Part shown: positions 56,154-64,000 of the stretch, piece by piece
Layout: every line of letters begins with the position of its first letter
Numbering within the stretch: position 1 is the stretch's first letter
Source: Microbacterium enclense
GTDB taxonomy: Bacteria; Actinomycetota; Actinomycetes; Actinomycetales; Microbacteriaceae
Assembly (NCBI GenBank): GCA_038182865.1
Contig: CP116226.1
Span: 744,001 to 808,000 of the forward strand
DNA length: 64,000 nt
Reading direction: 5' to 3'
Translations under genes and position numbers: made by a program
The notes under the pieces: model-generated
The model's database searches: none
The model's input: only the letters and a program-made list of their open reading frames with translations
Told to the model about the DNA's origin: nothing

Positions 56154-56650
56154 CGGACCAGGTCTCCTCCGAGGACGATGGCGGCGTGGTAGTACGACGC
56201 GTAGGCGGTCTCGTACGCGCGGACGATGGCGGTCTCGATCTCCTCCACCGTGCGCACGATCGTGTAGGGGGTACGCAGGGCCTGGAGCAGCGGCTCCATG
56301 GTGATCCCGTGCGGGATGGCCCACCAGTTGTTCTCGCCCATCTCCCCGCGGTAGCTCATGATCATCACGACCGGGATGCCGGCTCCCAGGCCCATCCGGG
56401 CGAGGTGCTCGGTCGCGGCGCGCAGGCCGGAATTCTCCATCACGAGCACCGCGCGTTTGCCGGAGAGGAAGACCCCTCCCGCGATCGCGGCGCCCTCTCC
56501 CTCGTTCGTCACCGGAATGGTGCGGATGTCGGCATCCGCATCCAACGCCGGATACAGCTCTTTCAGCAGCGAGTCGGGCAGGTACGTCGCCACGCTCACG
56601 CCCGCGCGTTTCAGTCCGCGCAGCACGGCCTCCACGGCATCCGCTCTCAT
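56150..56650 (-). CDS. Thiamine-diphosphate-dependent decarboxylase, N-terminal (Pyr) subunit
   Basis: 166 residues. The activating Glu is in PVTNEGEGAAIAGG (about residue 50), and VLVMENSGLRAATEHLARMG, VVMIMSYRGEMGENNWW follow, as in ComD-type subunits. The active site forms between this subunit and the TPP-binding one. The gap to the upstream monooxygenase gene is 54 bases. Confidence 0.85.
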   Translation of the reverse strand: MRADAVEAVLRGLKRAGVSVATYLPDSLLKELYPALDADADIRTIPVTNEGEGAAIAGGVFLSGKRAVLVMENSGLRAATEHLARMGLGAGIPVVMIMSYRGEMGENNWWAIPHGITMEPLLQALRTPYTIVRTVEEIETAIVRAYETAYASYYHAAIVLGGDLVR

Positions 56651-56704
56651 CCGTTTCTTCCTCTCGAGTCGATGGTCATCCGTGCGGCGTCCGCGGTGGC
56701 CGGC

Positions 56705-58081
56705 TCAGCGCACGAGTTCTGCGGCACGCAGCGCGTGCGCACGATGGGTGGATGCCAGTCGCGGAGCGCCCGTGAGGTGCTCGCGCAGCGTCGCGCCGGG
56801 AGGCACCGTCGCCCGGCCGCGCGCGACGAGGATCGGCAGCACGAGGTCGATGAACGCCCGGTAGGCGTCGGGCCCGCCGAAGGTCGGCTCGAGCATGATG
56901 CCGTCGATGCCGGAGCCGTCGACGATCGCCTCGATCTCGTCGGCGACCTCGTCCGGCGCTCCCGTCACCTGGAAACCGCGGATCGCCTTGGTGCGGAACG
57001 CGTCGAGGATCTCGCCGACCTTCATGTCGGGGTTCTGCCGCGCGTACCGCTGCACGAGCGTCTGTCCGAGGTCGGTCCTCAGGTCGACGACGCGCGTGTC
57101 GGGGTCGAGGCCGGTCAGGTCCAGGCCCGTGATCCCGGCGAACATCACGGCGGCATCGGCCCGCGTGAGCAGCGCCTCGTACTCGGCGCGTGATGCGAGG
57201 GCCTCGGCGCGGGTCGGGGCGACGGTCACGGTCATACCCGTGACGACCTTCACGTCGTCCGGGCGACGCCCCTGCCGCACGGCCTGCTCCCGGATGTCGG
57301 CGACGTGGGCGGCGGCGGAGGCGATGGACTGGCCCTGGATGAACACGGCCTCCGCGTTGCGCGCGGCGTAGGCGCGCCCCCGGTCGGAGGTGCCGGCCTG
57401 GAAGAGCATCGGCGAGCGCTGGGGTGTCGGCGGGACCGCGAACACCCCGCGCGAGTGCTGGTAGACGCCGTCGACCTCGACGCGGTGCAGCTTCGACGGG
57501 TCGGCGTACACGCCCCGGGCGCGATCGCGTACCTCGGCGTCGTCGTCCCAGCTGTGCTCCCAGTGGTGCAGGCACGTGTCGAGGAAGTCGTCGGCGGCGT
57601 CGTAGCGCTGGTCGTGCGTCAGCTGCGCCGTGACCCCGAACAGCTCGTCGGTGGTGGCCTGCGAGCTGCCGGTCACGACGTTCCAGCCGATGCGTCCGCC
57701 GGTCAGGCGGTCGAGCGTCGCGAAGCGGCGGGCGGTGCCGTACGGCTTCTCCACGATCGTGGGCGAGGTGACGACGAAGCCGAGCGTCTCGGTCTCGCGC
57801 GCCAGGGCGGCGATCGCGAGCATGGGGTCGAGCGCCGGGAACTGGATGCCGTGGGCGGCGACCTCATCGGGCATCACGCCGTCGAGCGTGGCGTAGCCAT
57901 AGGTGTCGGCGAAGAAGAGGAAGTCGAAGCCGGCGGCATCCAGCATCCGTGCGAGATCGACCCAGTACTCCAACCGATCCCAGTCGTCGCCGCGGCCGCG
58001 CGGGTCGGTCCAGGTCGGCATCCCGTTGCTGGGGTTCATCATCTCGAAGACGCCCAGCGCGATGCGTGTTTTCTCGCTCAT
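56705..58081 (-). CDS. LLM-class flavin-dependent monooxygenase (NtaA/DszA family)
   Basis: 458 residues; the start at 58081 overlaps the aldehyde dehydrogenase stop by one base (TGATG). GFDFLFFADTYGY (about residue 53), FVVTSPTIVEKPYGTARRFA, RIGWNVVTGSSQATTDELFG (about 133) and LFQAGTSDRGRAYAARNAEA (about 225) are the landmarks of the FMNH2-dependent NtaA/SnaA/DszA/DmoA group. It needs reduced flavin from a reductase not found in this window. Members cleave C-N or C-S bonds or oxidise heterocycles. RcaE, a riboflavin-cleaving enzyme reported from Microbacterium, is one relative worth comparing (recollection). Confidence 0.88.
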   Translation of the reverse strand: MSEKTRIALGVFEMMNPSNGMPTWTDPRGRGDDWDRLEYWVDLARMLDAAGFDFLFFADTYGYATLDGVMPDEVAAHGIQFPALDPMLAIAALARETETLGFVVTSPTIVEKPYGTARRFATLDRLTGGRIGWNVVTGSSQATTDELFGVTAQLTHDQRYDAADDFLDTCLHHWEHSWDDDAEVRDRARGVYADPSKLHRVEVDGVYQHSRGVFAVPPTPQRSPMLFQAGTSDRGRAYAARNAEAVFIQGQSIASAAAHVADIREQAVRQGRRPDDVKVVTGMTVTVAPTRAEALASRAEYEALLTRADAAVMFAGITGLDLTGLDPDTRVVDLRTDLGQTLVQRYARQNPDMKVGEILDAFRTKAIRGFQVTGAPDEVADEIEAIVDGSGIDGIMLEPTFGGPDAYRAFIDLVLPILVARGRATVPPGATLREHLTGAPRLASTHRAHALRAAELVR

Positions 58082-59589
58082 CAGATCACCATCACCACCG
58101 TCTTGGTCTCCAGGTAGTTCTCCAGGCCCTGCGGCCCGTTCTCGTAGCCCCATCCCGACTCTTTGTGCCCACCCTTGGGAAGCTCGGGACCGAGGAAGGA
58201 GTGGCAGTTGACCCACACCGTCCCCGCCTGCAGGCGCGCGGCGGTGCGGTGCGCCTCGCTGAGACCCTGCGTCCACACGCTGGCTGCGAGACCGTAGGGC
58301 GAGTCGTTGGCCCAGCCGACGACCTCGTCGACGTCGTCGAACGGCGTCACGACGGCGACGGGTCCGAAGATCTCCTCGCGCATCAGGCGCATGTCGGGTC
58401 GGACCCCGGTGACCACCGTCGGGGAGTAGAACGTGCCCGCCGGCCCGCTGCGCTCGCCCCCGGTGACGACCTCGGCGCCCTCGGCACGCCCCTCGTCGAT
58501 GTACGCCGCCACCCGCGCGGCCTGCGCCTCGCTGACGAGAGGGCCGAGATCCGTCGCCGCGTCGAGGCCGTGGCCGAGGCGCAGCCCCGCACCGAACGCG
58601 GCCATACCGTCGACGACGTCGCGGTACACGTCTCGGTGCGCGTACACGCGGGCGCTCGCGACGCACACCTGACCCCCGTTGTCGAAGATGCCGCGCGAGA
58701 TCCCTTCGACGGCCGCGCCCAGGTCGGCGTCCGGCAGGACGATCGCGGGCGACTTGCCACCGAGCTCGAGAGTGAGGCGCTTGAGGCTCCCGGATGCCGC
58801 GGCCACGAGCCGCTTGCCGACCGCGGGCGACCCGGTGAAGGCGAGCTTGTCGACACCCGGGGCCTCCGCGAGGGCCTGCCCGGCCTCGCCGCCGAACCCC
58901 GTGACGACGTTCACGACACCGTCGGGGAGCCCGGCTTCCTGCAGGAGTCGAGCGAGGTACAGGGCGCTGAGGGGCGTGTTCTCGGCGGGCTTGAGCACGA
59001 TCGTGCACCCGGCCGCGAGAGCCGGGGCGAGCTTCATCGCGGTCATGATCAGCGGGGAGTTCCACGGCACGATCGCGGCGACCACGCCGACGGGCTCGCG
59101 GCGCGTGTAGGCGAAGACCTCCTTGTCGGGAGGGGTCCGGCTGAGCGAGGTGGGGATCGTCTCGCCGAGGATCTTCGTCGGCCAGCCCGCGTAGTAGCGG
59201 AACTGGTTGATCGCCGCGGGCACCTCACCGAAGCGGGAGGTGCGGAGGTTCTTGCCCTGGTCGAGCGTCTCGAGCTCGGCGAGGTCGTCGAGGTGCTCCT
59301 GCATGAGGTCGGCGATCCGCCACAGGAGAGCGCCGCGGTCGGCCGGGCGCATCCGCCCCCACTCCCCCTCGAGCGCCGCGCGGGCCGCCCGGACGGCGAC
59401 GGCGACGTCGGCCTCGCGACCGCGGGCGACTTCGGCGATGGTCCGCCCCGTCGCCGGGTCGCTCGTGGCGAAGCGCTCGCCGGACGCCGCGTGCGTCCAG
59501 CAACCCCCGATGAGCAGACGCCCGGGATCGTCGGCGAGGAACGCGTTCACCCGTGCACGCAGCGGCGCCGGGGAGAGGTCCGTGGTCAT
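58081..59589 (-). CDS. Aldehyde dehydrogenase family protein
   Basis: 502 residues; the start at 59589 has GGGAG four to five bases upstream. AAIVPWNSPLIMTAMKLAPA (about 155), AFTGSPAVGKRL, the general-base Glu in LTLELGGKSP (about 273), and the catalytic Cys in GGQVCVASARVYAH (about 308) are intact. EIFGPVAVVTPF and the ETKTVV ending complete the family. It oxidises an aldehyde to an acid with NAD(P)+. Located between the amidohydrolase and the flavin monooxygenase, it probably acts on a product of the same pathway. Confidence 0.92.
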   Translation of the reverse strand: MTTDLSPAPLRARVNAFLADDPGRLLIGGCWTHAASGERFATSDPATGRTIAEVARGREADVAVAVRAARAALEGEWGRMRPADRGALLWRIADLMQEHLDDLAELETLDQGKNLRTSRFGEVPAAINQFRYYAGWPTKILGETIPTSLSRTPPDKEVFAYTRREPVGVVAAIVPWNSPLIMTAMKLAPALAAGCTIVLKPAENTPLSALYLARLLQEAGLPDGVVNVVTGFGGEAGQALAEAPGVDKLAFTGSPAVGKRLVAAASGSLKRLTLELGGKSPAIVLPDADLGAAVEGISRGIFDNGGQVCVASARVYAHRDVYRDVVDGMAAFGAGLRLGHGLDAATDLGPLVSEAQAARVAAYIDEGRAEGAEVVTGGERSGPAGTFYSPTVVTGVRPDMRLMREEIFGPVAVVTPFDDVDEVVGWANDSPYGLAASVWTQGLSEAHRTAARLQAGTVWVNCHSFLGPELPKGGHKESGWGYENGPQGLENYLETKTVVMVI

Positions 59590-59599
59590 GCTGCTCCCG

Positions 59600-60973
59600 T
59601 CACCCGTGGAAGAGTCCGGCGGGGTCGTCCTGCGCGGCCAGCCAGGCCGAGCGGCGGGCGAAGAGGCCCGGGACGAGCGCGCGGACGCGGTCGATAATCT
59701 CGGCGAGGTCGGCGCCGACCAACCGCCCGTCGCGGACGACGATGTCACCGTCGACCATGGTGAGGTCGACGTCGGAGCCGCGGACGGCGTGCACGAGATT
59801 GTGGTGGATGTTCGCGTATCCGCCCGCCGGCAGCAGCGGCGTCATCCGCGGGGTGTCGGTGCGTACCGCCACCATGTCGGCTTTGCGCCCGACCGTGATC
59901 GCACCGAGCTCTCCACCACGGCCGATGGCCGCCGCGCCGCCGCGCGTGGCCATCCGCAGCACGTCCCATGAGTCCATCGCCGCGGCATCCATCGTGCGGA
60001 GCTTGCCGAGGAGGGAGGCGATCTTCATCTCCTCGAACATGTCGAGGTTGTTGTTCTCCTTCTCGCCGTCGGTACCCAGACCCACGTTCACGCCGGCCGC
60101 GAGCATCTCGGTGACGGGCGCCATACCGCTGGCGAGCTTCATGTTGGACACCGGGTTGTGCGAGACGCCGACGCCGCGGGCGGCGATGAGGTCGACCTCG
60201 GCCTCGTCGAGCCAGACGGCGTGCGCGATCATCGTGCGCGGCGCGTCGAAGAACCCCAGCTGCTCGAGGGCGAACATGGGGCGCGTCCCGTGGCGTTGCG
60301 CGAAGTCCGCGAGCTCGAGCTCCGACTCGCTGCAGTGGGTGTACAGACCGGTGTCGTATTCGCGCGCCAGCTCGACGGCCCGGCGCTGGCCGGCCGCATC
60401 GGCGTAGAACGGGTGCTCCAGGCCCACCCACGGCATCACGCGGCCGTTCGCCGCGCCGGTGTGCTGGCGCAGTATCCGCTCGTTGTCGTCGAGGGTGTCG
60501 AAGTAGTCGAAGTCCGGGTGGGCGCCGACGTAGTTCACGGTGACGACGCGGTTGCCGAGAGCGGTCGCGGCCCGGACGGCTCCGTCCATGTACCGCCACA
60601 TGTCGACCACCGTGGTGGTGCCCGAGAGCAGTCCCTCGGCGTAGCAGAGCCACGCGGCAGCCTCCGCCTCGTCGGGGCGGAGCACCCGATGCATCGGGTC
60701 GATGTGCAGGCGCAGCCACTCCCAGACCGGGAGATGCTCGGCGGTGCCGCGCAGCATGCCCGAATGATGGTGGGCGTTGACGAGGCCCGGCATGAGGAGG
60801 CGTCCCGGAAGATCGACGCGCTCGGCGTCGGGGTGGGCCACGGCGAGGTCGGCGGCGGGCCCGACCGCCGCGATCGTGGCGCCGGTGACGAGCACCGCGG
60901 CATCCGAGAGGACCGCGAGGGCGTCGTCCATCGTCACGACGATGTCGGGCACGAGCAGGATTGACCGGGGCAC
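59600..60973 (-). CDS. Amidohydrolase, MTA/SAH-deaminase and SsnA/TrzN-like
   Basis: 457 residues. The metal centre is complete: MPGLVNAHHHSGMLRGTAEH (about residue 67), LYTHCSESELELADF (about 218), TMIAHAVWLDEAEVDLI, VSHNPVSNMKLASG, and GLGTDGEKENNNLDMFEEMK (about 303). These phrases closely follow 5-methylthioadenosine/S-adenosylhomocysteine deaminases and chlorohydrolase relatives. Reaction: hydrolytic removal of an amino (or halide/thioether) group from a heteroaromatic ring. First gene of the leftward operon, 26 bases from the palindrome at 60999. Confidence 0.87.
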   Translation of the reverse strand: MPRSILLVPDIVVTMDDALAVLSDAAVLVTGATIAAVGPAADLAVAHPDAERVDLPGRLLMPGLVNAHHHSGMLRGTAEHLPVWEWLRLHIDPMHRVLRPDEAEAAAWLCYAEGLLSGTTTVVDMWRYMDGAVRAATALGNRVVTVNYVGAHPDFDYFDTLDDNERILRQHTGAANGRVMPWVGLEHPFYADAAGQRRAVELAREYDTGLYTHCSESELELADFAQRHGTRPMFALEQLGFFDAPRTMIAHAVWLDEAEVDLIAARGVGVSHNPVSNMKLASGMAPVTEMLAAGVNVGLGTDGEKENNNLDMFEEMKIASLLGKLRTMDAAAMDSWDVLRMATRGGAAAIGRGGELGAITVGRKADMVAVRTDTPRMTPLLPAGGYANIHHNLVHAVRGSDVDLTMVDGDIVVRDGRLVGADLAEIIDRVRALVPGLFARRSAWLAAQDDPAGLFHG

Positions 60974-60998
60974 ACCCTGATCGTAGGCAGCTAACTTT

Positions 60999-61015
60999 GA
61001 TAGCTCGTGGCTATC
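60999..61015. promoter_or_regulatory. Palindromic operator candidate GATAGC-N5-GCTATC
   Basis: GATAGC (60999-61004) and GCTATC (61010-61015) are exact reverse complements separated by TCGTG. An overlapping second pair, AGCTA (60989-60993) and TAGCT (61001-61005), adds symmetry. It lies between the amidohydrolase start and the end of the XRE-cupin gene, in an AT-richer patch, which suits an operator for one of the XRE-cupin regulators. Confidence 0.55.
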
Positions 61016-61036
61016 GCGTGACGATCATGTTTCCGC

Positions 61037-61615
61037 TCAGACGGTCGCGTAGACGAGCAGCACGGTCGCCGTCCCGTCACCGCGGATCTCCCAGCGGTTA
61101 CGGAGCGCCCCCGGATGCCACAGCGCGTCGCCGGGGCCCAGCTCCCACTCGCCGCGCCCCTCGATCGTGGCGGTGATCGCGCCGTCGATGACGTAGGAGG
61201 TGATCTCGCCGTCGGACTCGAACCAGTCGCCCGTGTAGGGCCCGACGAGACGGTACTCCTGCACGTTCGCGCCGCGCGCGCTCCCCGAGGAGAGGACACG
61301 GCTCGTCGCGCGCTCATCCGACTCCCTCACACGCACCCGCGTCGCGTCGGCGCCTCGCGTGAGGTAGATGGGCTCGGGATCCGCCACCGAGGGAAGCAAC
61401 TCGGACGGAGAGATGCCGAGCCCTTTCGCGAGGCGGAACAGCGTGACGACGGACGGCATCGTCTGACCGCTCTCGATCTGGCTGAGGAACGGCTGGCTGA
61501 TCTCGGCCGCCGCGGCGAGGGCCCGCATCGACAAGCCCCGCTCCGTCCGGGCGGAGCGCACGACCCGGCCCAGCGCGGCGCCGATCGCGGTCTCAGCGGC
61601 AGAGGGGGTGGACAC
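61037..61615 (-). CDS. XRE-type HTH regulator with cupin sensor domain, second copy
   Basis: 192 residues from a GTG. HTH (about 15-70: LGRVVRSARTERGLSMRALA, AAEISQPFLSQIESGQ) then cupin (about 115-185: NVQEYRLVGPYTGDWFESDG, ELGPGDALWHPGALRNRW). It is paralogous in layout to the regulator at 52291, though sequence identity is modest. It probably controls the amidohydrolase operon through the palindrome at 60999, or the symporter genes upstream. Confidence 0.9.
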   Translation of the reverse strand: MSTPSAAETAIGAALGRVVRSARTERGLSMRALAAAAEISQPFLSQIESGQTMPSVVTLFRLAKGLGISPSELLPSVADPEPIYLTRGADATRVRVRESDERATSRVLSSGSARGANVQEYRLVGPYTGDWFESDGEITSYVIDGAITATIEGRGEWELGPGDALWHPGALRNRWEIRGDGTATVLLVYATV

Positions 61616-61727
61616 GCCCCCACCCTAGGCGGTCACCCCCGCCCGCGCTCGCCCGGCACCGGGCTCGACGCCGCCGCCTCGTCACGATCTGGCTGCGGCC
61701 GCTCCGAGGCGGCGACGGCCCGACGGC

Positions 61728-63182
61728 TCACGAGTCGGGGGTGTGCAGGCGCGCCAGATACCGCTCGACGCGGAACGGCACACCCGCGCGGTCGCCGAGC
61801 GACACCGCGACGATCACCGCCGTGGTCAACGGGATCGTCCATGCCGCGGGCTGGGCGAAGACAGCCGCCCAGGCTCCGGCATCCTGTGTCATCCCCCCGC
61901 CGACGAACGCGACCCCGCACGAGACGGCACCCACGATCATGCCGGCGACCGCTCCTCGCGACGTCAGCCGCGGCCACCACACGCCCAGCAGGAGCACCGG
62001 CGACAGGGTCGACGCCGCGAACACGAAGACCGCACCGACGCTGGAGACGAGTCCCGCGGGTTCCGTGAGCAGCGCCACCGCGAGGGGGACCACGGTGCAC
62101 AGCACCGCGGAGAGACGGAACGAGCGGACGCCGCCCCCGAACACGTCCTGGCTGACCACCCCCGCCAGAGAGACGACGAGCCCCGACGAGGTCGCGAGGA
62201 AGGCCGCGAAGGCTCCGGCCACGATGAGGGCCGTCAGCAGTTCTCCCACCAGGCCCGGCAGCAGGCGCGAGGGCAGCGCGAGGACGACGGTGTCGGCCAG
62301 GCCGCGGACCGCGAGGTCGGGTGCCACCACCCGCGCGATCAGCCCCATCGTCGACGACACGGCGTAGAACGCGCCGATCAGCACGATCACGACGACGGTC
62401 GTCCGCCGCGCGGACCCGCCGTCGGGGCTGGTGTAGAACCGCACGAGCACGTGCGGGAGTCCGATCGTGCCGAGCAGCAGAGCCAGGAGCAGCGACACCG
62501 TGGCGTAGGTGTCGACCGCCCCCGGTCCGAACTCGGCCGGGAAGACCGTGACGGGGTCGAACTCCCGATCGCCCTGCGACAGCACGGCCAGCAGGAAGAT
62601 CGCGGGAACGAGGAGCGCGGTGAGCTTCAACCAGTACTGGAACGCCTGGACCGCGGTGATCGCGCGCATCCCTCCCGCCGCGACGATTCCCGCGACGAGG
62701 GTCGCGACCACGACCGCCCCCGTCCAGGGCGGGACGTCCGCCACGACGCCGAGCGCGAGGGTCGCCCCGTGGAGTTGGGGCACGATGTACAGCCACCCGA
62801 TGACGAGCACGACGACGCTCGTCACGCGGCGGGCCGTGCGCGACTCGAGGCGCGCCTCGACGAAGTCGGGAATCGTGTACGCGCCGCTGCGACGCAGGGG
62901 CGCCGCGACGAAGAGGAGCACGAGCAGGTACCCCGCCGCGTAGCCGATGGGGAACCAGAATCCCTCCGCGCCCGAGAGGAGGACCAGTCCGGCGAGCCCG
63001 AGGAACGTGCCCGCAGAGAGGTATTCGCCGCTGATCGCCGAGGCGTTCCAGACGCTGCCGACGCTGCGGGAGGCGACGAAGAAATCGCTCGTCGTCCGCG
63101 ACAGGCGCACGCCGGAGAAGCCGAGCACGGCGGTCACCGCGACGAGCAGCCCCACCGCGGTGAGGTCGAACACGGGGTTCAC
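61728..63182 (-). CDS. Sodium:solute symporter (SSS family)
   Basis: 484 residues from a GTG overlapping the upstream stop (GTGA). About 13 membrane segments. The SSS landmarks are SRSVGSVWNASAISGEYLSAGTFL (about residue 40), YTIPDFVEARL, GGMRAITAVQAFQYWLKL (about 175), and LPHVLVRFYTSPDGGSARR (about 240), the last typical of the acetate/ActP branch. It probably imports an organic acid or related solute with Na+, either a pathway substrate or an unrelated carboxylate. Confidence 0.92.
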   Translation of the reverse strand: MNPVFDLTAVGLLVAVTAVLGFSGVRLSRTTSDFFVASRSVGSVWNASAISGEYLSAGTFLGLAGLVLLSGAEGFWFPIGYAAGYLLVLLFVAAPLRRSGAYTIPDFVEARLESRTARRVTSVVVLVIGWLYIVPQLHGATLALGVVADVPPWTGAVVVATLVAGIVAAGGMRAITAVQAFQYWLKLTALLVPAIFLLAVLSQGDREFDPVTVFPAEFGPGAVDTYATVSLLLALLLGTIGLPHVLVRFYTSPDGGSARRTTVVVIVLIGAFYAVSSTMGLIARVVAPDLAVRGLADTVVLALPSRLLPGLVGELLTALIVAGAFAAFLATSSGLVVSLAGVVSQDVFGGGVRSFRLSAVLCTVVPLAVALLTEPAGLVSSVGAVFVFAASTLSPVLLLGVWWPRLTSRGAVAGMIVGAVSCGVAFVGGGMTQDAGAWAAVFAQPAAWTIPLTTAVIVAVSLGDRAGVPFRVERYLARLHTPDS

Positions 63183-63574
63183 GCGTCGGGCCCCGGCGAC
63201 TCGGCGAGGTGGCGGTATCGGCGTTCGTTGCGCGCCGCCGCGCGCACGAAGATGAGCGCGAAGACGAGGATGAGCGGATAGAACCCGTACGCGTGGGCGA
63301 GCCACGACAGCGGTACTCCGATCAGCACAGGATCGCCCAGCACCGGAAGCGCGGCGATGACCACGGCGAGCGCCGCGGCCACGACGAGGAACGCGGCGAC
63401 GCAGCCGATCGCGAGCCGCAACTGTGCGCGCACCAGGCCGCGCGAGAACACGTCGTCCGCTTCGTCGGGGGTGCGCCCCGGCAGCGCGAAGCCGCGCGTG
63501 GCGGGGCGTGGCACCCGGCCGGTTCGGGATGCCGTGACCCGCACGCGAGGAAGGCGCGGCGTCTCGTCGGTCAT
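63179..63574 (-). CDS. Small membrane partner of the SSS symporter (DUF485-like)
   Basis: 131 residues from the ATG at 63574 (GGGAGG is only two bases away; an ATG at 63592 has no ribosome site, so the start is uncertain). A hydrophilic N-terminus of about 55 residues is followed by two membrane segments (IGCVAAFLVVAAALAVVIAA and the FYPLILVFALIFVRA region) and a basic tail. It resembles YjcH/DUF485 proteins found in front of ActP-type symporters. Four-base overlap with the symporter gene supports a joint role. Confidence 0.7.
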   Translation of the reverse strand: MTDETPRLPRVRVTASRTGRVPRPATRGFALPGRTPDEADDVFSRGLVRAQLRLAIGCVAAFLVVAAALAVVIAALPVLGDPVLIGVPLSWLAHAYGFYPLILVFALIFVRAAARNERRYRHLAESPGPDA

Positions 63575-63626
63575 GGCCTCCCATCGTGGCATCCGGGGCG
63601 GTCGGCGTCGACGTCCGTTCCCCGGC

Positions 63627-63818
63627 TCAGACCTCGCGCGAGAGCGGGACGGGAGGCGTCGCCGAGGCCGGGTCGAGGTCGACGCGGCGGGCGCGGCATC
63701 CCGTGCACCGCACGTAGCGGATGCGACCCTCGCTGGTCAGGTGTGCGGATTCGGTCACCCACGCATGTTCGTGGACGGGTGCAGCGAGGGGCGTCGACAG
63801 GGTCTCGGGGGCGGTCAT
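63627..63818 (-). CDS. Small hypothetical protein with a single CxxC motif
   Basis: 63 residues; the start at 63818 gives MTAPETLSTPLAAPVHEHAW and leaves 25 bases to the divergent gene. YVRCTGCRARRVDLDP contains one CxxC pair, with two nearby His residues (VHEHAW) that could complete a metal site. I do not recognise a family. No strong ribosome site is present, but codon use fits the genome. Confidence 0.5.
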   Translation of the reverse strand: MTAPETLSTPLAAPVHEHAWVTESAHLTSEGRIRYVRCTGCRARRVDLDPASATPPVPLSREV

Positions 63819-63843
63819 GCTGCCAGCGTGCTGTAATGGCGTT

Positions 63844-64000
63844 GTGCATCTCAACCCTTACGGAGAGTACGCGGTCCTGCTCGCCGCCTCGCTCGCCAAC
63901 GAGTGGCCCGCCGATCGGGATGGTGTCGAGCAGCGGGCTCGCGACCTGGGCATGTCGATGACCTTCCCCGTCGCATCCGACGACTACGAGCGGACGCGGG
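63844..64000 (+). CDS. ABATE/CGNR-type protein, N-terminal fragment (3' truncated by window edge)
   Basis: 52 visible codons from a GTG. The opening HLNPYGEYAVLLAASLANEW resembles the start of the ABATE stress-responsive domain that precedes a CGNR zinc finger in actinobacterial transcription regulators. The rest lies outside the window, so the zinc finger cannot be checked. Confidence 0.5.
   Translation, partial: MHLNPYGEYAVLLAASLANEWPADRDGVEQRARDLGMSMTFPVASDDYERTR

Noticed and set aside
63505..63535. Another copy of the dispersed repeat core (reverse complement of GGCATCCCGAACCGGCC)
   Set aside because: It lies inside the coding sequence of the small membrane protein and can be explained by the common GGCATCC word plus codon bias.

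Overview
The window is one stretch of a high-GC actinobacterial chromosome (about 70% GC by eye, GTG starts common, ATGA/GTGA stop-start overlaps throughout). Codon style, the frequent GGATGCC/GGCATCC heptamer and the gene families suggest Microbacteriaceae, probably Microbacterium or a close relative. This is a judgement from style, not a database match. I saw no rRNA, tRNA, CRISPR array, prophage or insertion sequence.

Layout. 1-8395: housekeeping and stress genes (Na+/H+ antiporter 3' part, SDR, degenerate resolvase-like protein, UvrA-like ATPase, DEAD-box helicase, Tag glycosylase), with a 128-bp-period repeat array at 5343-5775. 8572-32317: a large sugar-catabolic locus with two paralogous sugar-binding lipoproteins, one permease pair, a GH2 beta-mannosidase-like enzyme, a peptidase E-like protein, a DUF6259-like gene broken by an in-frame TAG, a DUF3863-like protein, a GH78 alpha-L-rhamnosidase-like enzyme, a MurR/RpiR-type regulator with a 2-hydroxyacid dehydrogenase and a phosphotriesterase-like lactonase, and a six-gene operon (cupin phosphoglucose isomerase, DeoC-type aldolase, shikimate dehydrogenase-like protein, FGGY kinase, SDR, KDPG aldolase). 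32367-32745: a second repeat array (141-bp period) that shares its head sequence with the first. 32759-42495: a ROK regulator, a Dpp/Opp-type ABC importer and a large secreted glycosidase. 42756-47224: acyl-CoA oxidase-like enzyme and RecQ helicase. 47549-63574: a second catabolic locus with a ThiY/RibY-like ABC importer, two adenosine deaminase-family proteins, an MTA/SAH-deaminase-like amidohydrolase, a flavin monooxygenase, aldehyde dehydrogenase, GMC oxidoreductase, a split thiamine-diphosphate decarboxylase, two XRE-cupin regulators and a sodium:solute symporter. The right edge holds a small Cys-motif protein and the start of an ABATE/CGNR-type gene.

Main discovery. A 15-bp inverted repeat, core GTAG-N4-ACTAC, occurs in seven exact copies plus two one-mismatch copies. 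All nine are intergenic, between 15.9 and 39.6 kb, and nearly all sit just upstream of the sugar genes. One copy is 15 bp upstream of the RpiR-type regulator gene itself. The motif resembles the TGTAG/CTACA operator known for the RpiR-family protein HexR. I infer one local regulon joining importers, glycosidases and an intracellular pathway whose combination of enzymes matches no pathway I can name. Probable flow: secreted and cytoplasmic glycosidases release sugars or sugar acids from a rhamnose- or mannose-containing glycan, the dehydrogenases, lactonase, isomerase and kinase process them, and the two aldolases cleave the products to central metabolites.

Other notable structures are a pair of dispersed AGAACAGG hairpins (8465-8535 and 42616-42686) and several GC-rich intergenic repeats.
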